Source: Bacteroidota bacterium (lineage in GTDB: Bacteria; Bacteroidota; Bacteroidia; B-17B0; Aurantibacillaceae). Taken from it: a stretch of DNA of 5,841 bases. The position numbers and the translations under genes were made by a program. The stretch is taken from the NCBI GenBank assembly GCA_947474485.1, contig CANJJP010000124.1, positions 1 to 5,841 of the forward strand, in the 5' to 3' direction. Under the pieces are notes generated by a model. It searched no databases. It saw only the letters and a list, made by a program, of their open reading frames with translations, and was not told the origin of the DNA. Positions 1 through 5,841 of this stretch are shown here, piece by piece (position 1 is the first letter of the stretch; each line of letters starts with the position of its first letter).

Positions 1-33
1 ACATCGGGAAACGATATTGTGTATTTCCCAAAA

Positions 34-2469
34 TTACTTCGGGCAACCAGCTTCAAAATAATCTGCTTTTATTTTTGGATTATCCAACACTTGGAAACTC
101 ATGAAAGGATCGCCAAATAATTTGCAGTATCTATCTTGATTAATGTTTTTTGCTCTTACCATTGCATCGCTAAAATTACGTGAGAAAAATTTCTCGGGAA
201 CATGTGAAGCCATCGAAAGGTAAGCAAACACTACCTTTTCCATATTTGAACCTATTGGTAAATGCGATGGTTGCGGCGGAACTTTTTCTTTCTCTGGGAA
301 TAAATAAGGTTCTAAAATTGTAGAAGCAAATTTGTAATCCTTCGCTCTACAAAAAGCATAAGATAATTTTAAAGCATTTTGCCAAGTACCATCTTTGAAA
401 TTATAGAACGATTTTATTTTATTTATAATAGCTTCTACCTGTGCCTCTGATCCATCAACTGTATCCAGCGCATCCATTAATTTAAATTGCCACTCTACAT
501 TTAAACCATTAATAATATTGTGCGGGATTTCAGTTTTATACAATGCATCAATACGTCCTTGCGTTGCTTTTTGTTCAGCTAGCGTTCCAATTGTAGTATC
601 TAAATTTACCTTACACAAAAGTGCATTAAAGTTCACAATATGATTATTCGGATCTAACTTTTCAATTTTTTGAATTTCTGTGTAGTGGTCTTCATCAATT
701 ACTTTACCATGTTCAGCGTAATCATAATAAACTTTGTTCATCAAAATACCAGAGTACTTTGCTTCGGCTGGTATTTGTATATCATCCCATGCATCCTTGG
801 TGTATTTTCCTGCTACAGTACGTTTATGAATAAAATCCATAATCTTATAAGCTTGTTTATTATTGCCACCTTTTACAGCACGATTAAATTGCACAACAGA
901 AAACTTTTGTTCTTTATCTCCTGTTATATCATACGTAACGTCCATTACAATTTGTGCAAAACGTTGTTTAGCCAAATATGGTTCTAACTCTTGAACCAAA
1001 CCACTTTTTGTATTAATCTCTTTAATAGCTTGTTTCTTACTCATTTTTGTTAAATGATCAAACTTGCCGTCTTCCATTTCGAGTTGAAACAAATTCCATG
1101 AATCGTTAGTTATAATAGATGGTGTGATTTTATTTGTTTGCATGCTTTGCAATACATTCGTAACACTTTCTGCACGCTTACGTTGTAATTTCATATTCGC
1201 AACCGAATCACCTTCGATAGATGAGTATGCGTAAATAAATAAACCATCAATAATAAAATCAGGTTCTTGCATGGCATCTAAAAACGGCTTAATATCTTCA
1301 GGTTTAAACTCTGATTTATTTTTTTCAAACGGAATCATAAAATTTAAGATCGTACTTTCCGAACGCGGCTCAAATGGAGGGTTACGAGCGCCAATACTTT
1401 CGATTGAGGGAAGCAACTCAATTGGTGTGCTTGATTCTTGATCACCTTGCTCGGTATACGAACGTAAAATAGTTTTACAAACAAAATTATCCTGAACAAC
1501 TAATAAATTTAACTCATACGAACCTGTAATGCCCGATGGAAATTTTCCCATTTCAACTAATAACTTATTTATTTTTTGGGGTTTCTTAGCTTTTTTATCA
1601 GGCTTAATTAAATTTTTTGCGAATAGTTTATCTTTATAAACAACCTTTTGCATCACACCTTTATTACGAACGCTATTGTCCATAATATTGTATTCAGTTT
1701 TACTGTATTGTTCCTTTTGAACGATATCAACTGCTAAACCATCGGTTGGTTTTTTAAGCAATTTCTTAAGATTTTTAATGTTGTCATATTTCAAGTAAAT
1801 TTTTCCATTCTCAACATAAAGGTTACTGCGCATTGCTTCAAAATCTTTAAACTTTTCGCAGTTATTACATTTTTTAGGATTAGGTTCTTTTAATTTTTTT
1901 GATTTTGTATTAAACGGAACTTTTAATTCGCTCTTCTTTTTTGCGCCCGAATTAAATGTTTGAAAATTACCCATGATAATTGAAATATAAACTTTTTTGC
2001 TTTTTTCATCAATACGTGTAGCAATACCAGCATACACATACGATGGATCCATTAAAATTGCCTTCTCCTTTTTTCCATTCCACTTAGTGCTTGCAATAGA
2101 AACTAATTTTTTAATATCGTTTGTTGCTTTTCCCTTTCCTAATAAAACTGCATTAACATATTCAATACCCTTATTGGTACAACCTGCTTTTTTAAGGTAT
2201 TTAGGGGTAATTTTAGGGGCATTATTTTGATCTGCCTTTTCAACTTTAGCCATTGCAATGGCACTCATTTCGGAAGCAGCAGTTAATTGTGGCATAATAT
2301 CAACCGAATCAATTCCCAATTTTGCACGGTAAATATTTAATTCGTGAATTAAAGCTTTATTTAAATCTTCAAGATTAACCTCTTTTGGAGTTTCATCCAC
2401 TTTCTTTTTTCCTTGAGAAAAAGAAAAAAGGGAGCTGAAAATTAAAAGAAATAAAATTAAATGCTTCAT
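34..2469 (-). CDS. Exported CAP-like / OmpA-C-like / helical-repeat fusion protein (811 aa)
   Basis: Probably a periplasmic or outer-membrane-associated protein that contacts peptidoglycan; its exact role is unknown. Residues 1-18 form a signal peptide with likely cleavage SFS|Q. Residues about 33-170 look like a CAP/SCP domain: a helix with NIYRAKLG, then IEYVNAVLLG, a TKWNGKKEKAIL segment and the closing strands AGIATRI and YISIIMGNF. The histidine usual in the 'W..S.gH' position is missing, so metal-dependent activity is unlikely. Residues 177-300 are lysine-rich with a CNNC at 201-204. Residues about 371-515 resemble an OmpA C-terminal domain: ILNFMIPFEKNKSEF, then AYSSIEGDSVANMKLQRKRAE, the Bacteroidota 'SxEG' variant of GHTDxxG...N..LS..RA. 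Residues about 520-730 are helical and TPR-like (for example KIEKLDPNNHIVNFNALL). The start is fixed by the signal peptide; there is no Shine-Dalgarno. The gene is divergent from the ALDH-like gene. Confidence is high that the gene is real and exported, good for the OmpA-like part and moderate for CAP and TPR. Confidence 0.8.
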   Translation of the reverse strand: MKHLILFLLIFSSLFSFSQGKKKVDETPKEVNLEDLNKALIHELNIYRAKLGIDSVDIMPQLTAASEMSAIAMAKVEKADQNNAPKITPKYLKKAGCTNKGIEYVNAVLLGKGKATNDIKKLVSIASTKWNGKKEKAILMDPSYVYAGIATRIDEKSKKVYISIIMGNFQTFNSGAKKKSELKVPFNTKSKKLKEPNPKKCNNCEKFKDFEAMRSNLYVENGKIYLKYDNIKNLKKLLKKPTDGLAVDIVQKEQYSKTEYNIMDNSVRNKGVMQKVVYKDKLFAKNLIKPDKKAKKPQKINKLLVEMGKFPSGITGSYELNLLVVQDNFVCKTILRSYTEQGDQESSTPIELLPSIESIGARNPPFEPRSESTILNFMIPFEKNKSEFKPEDIKPFLDAMQEPDFIIDGLFIYAYSSIEGDSVANMKLQRKRAESVTNVLQSMQTNKITPSIITNDSWNLFQLEMEDGKFDHLTKMSKKQAIKEINTKSGLVQELEPYLAKQRFAQIVMDVTYDITGDKEQKFSVVQFNRAVKGGNNKQAYKIMDFIHKRTVAGKYTKDAWDDIQIPAEAKYSGILMNKVYYDYAEHGKVIDEDHYTEIQKIEKLDPNNHIVNFNALLCKVNLDTTIGTLAEQKATQGRIDALYKTEIPHNIINGLNVEWQFKLMDALDTVDGSEAQVEAIINKIKSFYNFKDGTWQNALKLSYAFCRAKDYKFASTILEPYLFPEKEKVPPQPSHLPIGSNMEKVVFAYLSMASHVPEKFFSRNFSDAMVRAKNINQDRYCKLFGDPFMSFQVLDNPKIKADYFEAGCPK

Positions 2470-2470
2470 A

Positions 2471-2498
2471 TATACTTGGTTTTAAAGTAACAAGTATA
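2471..2498. repeat. Perfect 8-bp inverted repeat next to the start codon, overlapping a -7-like element
   Basis: TATACTTG (2471-2478) and CAAGTATA (2491-2498) are exact reverse complements separated by 12 nt. The left arm ends one base short of the minus-strand ATG at 2467-2469. On the minus strand the arm at 2498-2491 reads TATACTTG, seven of eight matches to the Bacteroidota -7 consensus TAnnTTTG, but I see no TTTG-like -33 element 17-23 nt further upstream. It could be an operator, a 5' leader hairpin limiting translation of the CAP/OmpA-like gene, or chance in AT-rich DNA. The repeat itself is seen directly; a function is inferred. Confidence 0.45.
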
Positions 2499-2565
2499 AG
2501 TGATTTTTACATTATTTCCTCATTAATTTATTGGCTATAATTAATAATTTTAAACATAATTTTTT

Positions 2566-2597
2566 CTTGCTGATTAAGCATTAAATCATTACTTTTA
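2566..2597 (+). promoter_or_regulatory. Candidate Bacteroidota-type promoter for the ALDH-like gene
   Basis: CTTG at 2566-2569 and TACTTTTA at 2590-2597 are separated by 20 nt. The Bacteroidota primary sigma consensus is TTTG, a 17-23 nt gap, then TAnnTTTG; each box here has one mismatch. Transcription would begin near 2601-2605, giving a leader of under 10 nt before ATG at 2610, which is short. No Shine-Dalgarno precedes the ATG (AAACAATATT), as is usual in this phylum. Such matches are easy to find in AT-rich DNA, so this is only a candidate. Confidence 0.3.
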
Positions 2598-2609
2598 CTA
2601 AACAATATT

Positions 2610-3491
2610 ATGAGCAGAATAGAAGTTTTAAAGACCTATAAAATATTTATCGGCGGTCAGTTCCCAAGAACTGAAAGCGGAAGATATTATCCACTTATGA
2701 ATTCGAAAAGCGAAACCATAGCAAACATTTGCTTAAGCAGCAGAAAAGACTATAGAAACGCGGTAAGCGCGGCTCGTTCAGCTTTCTCCGGATGGAGTGA
2801 GCGCGCAGCATTTAACCGTGGTCAAATTCTTTATCGCATTGCTGAAATGTTGGAGGGAAGAAAAGAACAATTCGTAAAGGAATTAATTTCTCAAGGTATA
2901 AAAGCAAAACAAGCTGAGGAAGAAGTTAGCGCTTCTATCGACCGCTTAGTTTATTATGCAGGTTGGTGCGATAAATATCAACAAATATATAGTTCGGTTA
3001 ATCCTGTTGCCTCTTCGCATTTTAATTTCTCGGTTCCCGAACCTATGGGAGTTATTGCTGCTATTGCAGATGAAGAAAGTTCTTTATTAGGTTTAGTTTC
3101 TGTTATTGCTCCAATAATTGCTGGTGGAAACACTTGTATAGTATTAGCAAGCGAGAGCAAACCATTATGCTCAGTTACTTTTGCAGAGGTTTTAGCAACA
3201 AGCGATTTGCCTGGTGGTGTAGTAAACATTTTAACAGGAAACAGTAAAGAACTCCACAGTCATTTTGCATCTCACATGGATGTTAACGCAATGATTTATT
3301 GCAGAACAAATGCAGCTGAACAAAAACTGGTTGCGGAAAATGGTTCGTTAAATGTGAAACGTGTTTTCTTTTGGCAAAAAGATTGGGCAAAAGCGGAGAG
3401 TCAAAACCCATATTTAATTATGGATTTACAAGAGATTAAAACTACTTGGCATCCGATTGAAAAGATTGGCATTGGTGGAGCAAAATACTAG
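2610..3491 (+). CDS. Short aldehyde-dehydrogenase-like protein lacking the catalytic domain (293 aa)
   Basis: The protein is cytoplasmic, with no signal peptide. It aligns by eye with the N-terminal, nucleotide-binding half of the ALDH superfamily: KTYKIFIGGQFPRTESG (8-24), AVSAARSAFSGWS (51-63), EPMGVIAAIA (144-153), IIAGGNT (169-175) and DLPGGVVNILTG (199-210). Family enzymes are about 480-500 residues; this one stops at 293, so the catalytic Cys and general-base Glu are absent. Within the retained half, the 'PWNFP' Asn is replaced (DEESSLLG, 154-161), the 'KPSE' Lys is lost (LASESKP, 179-185) and 'FTGS' has become YCRT (230-233). From memory, the ending (KTTWHPI, 277-283) and the ESSLLGLVSV motif match a short ALDH paralogue that often accompanies a full-length ALDH and deoC, and the second domain of ALDH16-type proteins. 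A non-catalytic partner subunit is therefore more likely than a broken gene. No partner ALDH lies in this window. There is no internal stop or frameshift, and the gene is convergent with the downstream lipoprotein gene. Confidence 0.85.
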   Translation: MSRIEVLKTYKIFIGGQFPRTESGRYYPLMNSKSETIANICLSSRKDYRNAVSAARSAFSGWSERAAFNRGQILYRIAEMLEGRKEQFVKELISQGIKAKQAEEEVSASIDRLVYYAGWCDKYQQIYSSVNPVASSHFNFSVPEPMGVIAAIADEESSLLGLVSVIAPIIAGGNTCIVLASESKPLCSVTFAEVLATSDLPGGVVNILTGNSKELHSHFASHMDVNAMIYCRTNAAEQKLVAENGSLNVKRVFFWQKDWAKAESQNPYLIMDLQEIKTTWHPIEKIGIGGAKY

Positions 3492-3513
3492 ATTTAATTC
3501 TAGACTTTTATTT
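3488..3513. terminator. Weak hairpin between convergent genes, possibly a bidirectional terminator
   Basis: CTAGA (3488-3492) and TCTAG (3499-3503) can form a 5-bp stem with a 6-nt loop. On the plus strand it is followed by ACTTTTATTT, and on the minus strand by TATTTTG. It overlaps the stop codon of the ALDH-like gene and lies just beyond the stop of the convergent lipoprotein gene; only 16 bp separate the two genes. The stem is short and AT-rich, so termination would be weak. The position is what makes it credible. Confidence 0.35.
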
Positions 3514-4059
3514 CACAAGCACAGTGGTATCCAATTCTTTTTTCATTCCTGAGGCAATTTCATAATCGAAATTTAATTTGATATTATTTTTTGAAGCAAA
3601 CTCAGTTTGTGCTTTTAAAAATGGTTTACTTGCAAGATTAACTTTTAAGCCAATTACAGCAGCTATTGAGTCGATAGTACTATTCTTTTTCTCCTCTAAA
3701 AGTGAATCGGAAATGGAACACACCTTTGCAATATTTTTATATTCGCTTTTACTTACTTCACTTAATTGATTAATGAATGTAATGGCTGCAATTCTTAGCG
3801 CAGCATCACTGTTGTAATCTTCCATATTAGCAATTAAAGCACCTTGTTCACTTATCGTAGCATCAATAATTGCCAACGATTTATTCATTGAATCAACCTG
3901 AAAATAAGTTGAGCCATCAATAAAACTATTAAAAACAATAACCGCTGAATCAGTTTTAGAAATAACTGAATCAAAATATGCCTTTGCGTCTTTTTCCTTT
4001 TCTGAGCAAGAGCAGAGAATAATGCAAAGGGCAACTAAACTATAAGGTATTTTATTCAT
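3508..4059 (-). CDS. Small helical lipoprotein of unknown function (183 aa)
   Basis: The N-terminus is a lipoprotein signal: MNKIPYSLVALCIILCSC, with lipobox L-C-S-C and likely lipidated Cys18 (Cys16 is a less likely alternative). The next residues, SEKEKD, are charged and could act as a Bacteroidota lipoprotein surface-export signal, although the match to known signals is loose. The mature part is predicted by eye to be almost entirely alpha-helical, with heptad-like stretches around 25-80 and 85-135, and ends with FLKAQTEFASKNNIKLNF (147-164). The general pattern reminds me of the LIC11966-type surface protein family, but I cannot confirm this without a profile search. No catalytic motif is visible. 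The gene follows the solute-binding protein gene on the same strand, but a strong terminator lies between them, so it is probably transcribed independently or by read-through. I see no clear promoter in the roughly 16 bp after the terminator and no Shine-Dalgarno. Confidence 0.75.
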   Translation of the reverse strand: MNKIPYSLVALCIILCSCSEKEKDAKAYFDSVISKTDSAVIVFNSFIDGSTYFQVDSMNKSLAIIDATISEQGALIANMEDYNSDAALRIAAITFINQLSEVSKSEYKNIAKVCSISDSLLEEKKNSTIDSIAAVIGLKVNLASKPFLKAQTEFASKNNIKLNFDYEIASGMKKELDTTVLVK

Positions 4060-4075
4060 AATAGAAATAAAGGAT

Positions 4076-4103
4076 AAAAAAACAGCCCCGAATAGGAGCT
4101 GTT
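4076..4103 (-). terminator. Rho-independent terminator of the solute-binding protein gene
   Basis: Read on the minus strand, AACAGCTCC, loop TATTC, GGGGCTGTT forms a 9-bp stem with one G-T wobble, followed by a continuous run of T (plus-strand A run 4076-4082). It begins 5 bp after the stop codon of the solute-binding protein gene, the expected place. On the plus strand the same stem has a C-A mismatch and a poorer T tract (TTTGATTTT), and no plus-strand gene reads into it, so the minus-strand assignment is clear. Confidence 0.85.
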
Positions 4104-4108
4104 TGATT

Positions 4109-5841
4109 TTATTTTTTAGCAGGATTCATTTTATCTTTAGGTACAATATAAACACGAGCAAAATCCCTATACTCCATTGCGTTTATTGGGAAATTTTTTA
4201 CGTTCTTTTGAACTAAACGATCATTCTCATCATAGAACAAAGGAATTAAAGCTCCTTCATCAATTAATATTTGATCGCATTGTTTAAACAATACATAACG
4301 TTTAGCTTGATCAATTTCTTTTACAGCTGCTTCATACTTAGCATCGAATGCGTCATTTTTAAATCTTCCTGTGTTAACAAATGCCTTTTCACTAGCTTTA
4401 GCTGGTACATTTTTTCCGTAAAATAACGACAAGAAAGATACCGGATCTGGGTAATCAGCAATCCAAGCTGTACGGAAAAACTCTTGCTTACCTGATTGCA
4501 TTCCATCAATTTGTTCAGCAAAAGGAACAAGGTTAATCTCAACTTTTACCCCAATATTTTCTTCTAACATTTTTTGAATTACTTCTGCAACTTGCTGGTT
4601 ACGTTCTCCACCACCACTATTAATTGTTAATGTAATTTTAGGAAAACCTGCTCCACCTGGATAACCTGCTTGTTTCATATAAGCTTTAGCCTTATCAACA
4701 TCATAAGTATAACCAGTAATTCCATCGAAATCAAGACCAGCTTTTTTAAATGCTTCAACTGGAGGAATAACACCATAAATACCAGCAACACCTTGACCTT
4801 GCAATGTAAAATCAACAATTTTGTTTCTATCAATTGCATAGTTAAAAGCTAAGCGAGCTTCCTTTTTTGAAAATGCAGGGCTAGTTACCAAAATACCATA
4901 AAAATTAGTTTCTAAAGCAGCTGTTGTTTGAATTTCGAAATCTGTTTTACGAGCGTTTGCATTTTGGTAATCGCCCATAATTTCTTTGTACATTTCAATA
5001 GGAATGCGAAAAACCATATCAAGATTGCCACGCTGAAACTCTAACATCTCAGATTTTTTCTCTTTAATGAAAGTAAATTTAATAGCATCTAAATATGGTA
5101 GTTGGTTGCCATTCTCATCAACACCCCAGTAATTTTTATTTTTCTCAAGAATAACAACTTCACCTTCTTTAATCGTTTTAACCATAAAAGGACCAGTACC
5201 TACGCACTTAGTTCTCATGTCAACACCATATTTTTCGGATGCTTCTTTTGGATAAACATAACATCCTGGAGTAGATAAAACATTTAAAAACTCAGCATTT
5301 GGAGTTGTTAATGAAATCGTTAAAGTAGAATCATTTACAGCAACAATACCAGTTACATTTTCTGCCTTATTACTCAATTTAGAAGCTGCAAACGCCTCAT
5401 TAGCACCTTTTACTTTATTTTTGAATGTAATATCAAACGCTGAGTTATTAGCACTTGCCTCGCAAGACTTATCAAAACAATATTTAAAATCTTGAGCTGT
5501 CACTACTCTTCCTTTTCCGTCTGTAAAACAAGGATCATCATGAAATTTAACACCTGCACGTAAGTGGAATGTCCATACATCTTGAGTTTCATTACTTTCC
5601 CAACGATATGCAACTCCTGGCACAACCGATAAATCAGCTGGATTTAATTTAACCAATCCTTCGTAAACTTGATTAGCAATGCGATGAGAACCTACATCAA
5701 TTGTAGATAATGGATAAAGATTTTTAAAATCTTCTAATTCATTCATTCTGAAAACTCCACCATAATAAACTCCACCTTTTGCTTCAGTTGAAGTTTGTTC
5801 TTTTTTATCTCCTCCGCATGAAGCGAAGATGCTTACTACCA
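4109..5841 (-). CDS. Family 5 oligopeptide/solute-binding lipoprotein of an ABC transporter, 5' end outside window
   Basis: This is a periplasmic-side binding lipoprotein that captures peptides or similar solutes for an ABC importer (SBP_bac_5, OppA/DppA-like). The first in-frame Met in the window is at 5746, but the frame stays open for 31 more codons to the edge and reads VVSIFASCGGDKKEQTST, a lipoprotein signal end with lipobox FASC and lipidated Cys at 5816-5818. The Met at 5746 is therefore internal; the true start lies right of 5841. Numbering from that Met: WTFHLRAGVKFHDD (58-71) is the family signature region, GTGPFMVK (183-190) and RLAFNYAIDR (298-307) are typical core segments, and ADYPDP (430-435) plus IPLFYDENDRLV (501-512) are the C-terminal hallmarks. 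The visible length, 576 residues, suits the family. Cysteines at 73, 90, 95, 162 and 181 cluster in the first half. No permease or ATPase gene is in view, and substrate cannot be told from sequence. Confidence 0.93.
   Translation of the reverse strand, partial: VVSIFASCGGDKKEQTSTEAKGGVYYGGVFRMNELEDFKNLYPLSTIDVGSHRIANQVYEGLVKLNPADLSVVPGVAYRWESNETQDVWTFHLRAGVKFHDDPCFTDGKGRVVTAQDFKYCFDKSCEASANNSAFDITFKNKVKGANEAFAASKLSNKAENVTGIVAVNDSTLTISLTTPNAEFLNVLSTPGCYVYPKEASEKYGVDMRTKCVGTGPFMVKTIKEGEVVILEKNKNYWGVDENGNQLPYLDAIKFTFIKEKKSEMLEFQRGNLDMVFRIPIEMYKEIMGDYQNANARKTDFEIQTTAALETNFYGILVTSPAFSKKEARLAFNYAIDRNKIVDFTLQGQGVAGIYGVIPPVEAFKKAGLDFDGITGYTYDVDKAKAYMKQAGYPGGAGFPKITLTINSGGGERNQQVAEVIQKMLEENIGVKVEINLVPFAEQIDGMQSGKQEFFRTAWIADYPDPVSFLSLFYGKNVPAKASEKAFVNTGRFKNDAFDAKYEAAVKEIDQAKRYVLFKQCDQILIDEGALIPLFYDENDRLVQKNVKNFPINAMEYRDFARVYIVPKDKMNPAKK

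Noticed and set aside
6..29. Inverted repeat GGGAAA...TTTCCC just after the stop of the 811-residue gene, considered as its terminator
   Set aside because: The stem is only 6 bp with a 12-nt loop, and the minus strand continues CGATGT to the edge without a T run. The real terminator, if any, lies left of the window.
670..987. A 105-codon hydrophobic plus-strand frame
   Set aside because: It lies wholly antisense to the 811-residue exported protein gene. The hydrophobicity arises because AT-rich Lys/Asn/Glu codons read as Phe/Ile/Leu on the other strand, and no start signal or family resemblance is visible.
1997..2230. A 77-codon plus-strand frame
   Set aside because: It is antisense to the CAP-like region of the 811-residue gene and has no recognisable motif or leader.
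2470..2609. A small RNA, riboswitch or small peptide gene in the divergent intergenic region
   Set aside because: Only the 8-bp dyad and promoter-like boxes are visible. There is no GC-rich structured element or terminator, and no convincing short reading frame.
2978..3229. An 83-codon minus-strand frame inside the ALDH-like gene
   Set aside because: The plus-strand frame has clear ALDH motifs throughout this stretch, so the opposite frame is a shadow.
2610..3491. Treating the short ALDH gene as a pseudogene or truncation
   Set aside because: The frame has no internal stop or shift. Its C-terminal ending (KTTWHPI) resembles that of the naturally short paralogue, and the cofactor-site changes are spread through the protein rather than being a simple loss of the 3' half.
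4321..4542. A 73-codon minus-strand frame overlapping the binding-protein gene
   Set aside because: It is an out-of-frame shadow of conserved family segments such as ADYPDP and has no independent support.

Overview
This window looks like a chromosomal segment from a member of the Bacteroidota (Flavobacteriales or a related order). The evidence is strongly AT-rich DNA, no Shine-Dalgarno motifs ahead of the starts, signal peptides of the '...FSFSQG' type, lipoprotein signals followed by charged tethers, and promoter-like TAnnTTTG elements. The assignment rests on these features and on remembered protein families; no search was run.

Layout, left to right. (1) A minus-strand gene (34-2469) encodes an 811-residue exported protein: signal peptide, degenerate CAP/SCP-like domain, lysine-rich linker with a CxxC, beta-rich middle, OmpA-C-like domain and helical TPR-like tail. 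(2) A 140-bp divergent intergenic region holds a perfect 8-bp inverted repeat almost touching that gene's start codon and a candidate promoter for the plus-strand gene. (3) The only plus-strand gene (2610-3491) encodes a 293-residue aldehyde-dehydrogenase-fold protein made only of the N-terminal, nucleotide-binding half, with no catalytic Cys or Glu. It resembles the short ALDH paralogue that I recall being paired with a full-length ALDH and deoC in other bacteria. (4) A weak shared hairpin separates it from a convergent minus-strand gene for a small helical lipoprotein (3508-4059). (5) A convincing rho-independent terminator (4076-4103) lies just upstream of that lipoprotein gene. (6) A minus-strand gene for a family 5 oligopeptide/solute-binding lipoprotein (4109 to beyond 5841) runs off the right edge. 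The reading frame continues past the first Met at 5746 through a lipobox Cys at 5816-5818, so its true start is outside the window.

Three of the four proteins appear to be cell-envelope proteins: one exported PG-binding-like protein and two lipoproteins. The fourth is a cytoplasmic ALDH-like protein. Nothing shows that they form one pathway; the terminator and the strand changes argue for separate transcription units. I see no mobile element, CRISPR array, tRNA or rRNA, and no gene-free stretch above 300 bp. The most interesting items are the CAP-OmpA-helical fusion and the orphan, apparently non-catalytic ALDH; neither amounts to a demonstrated new system.
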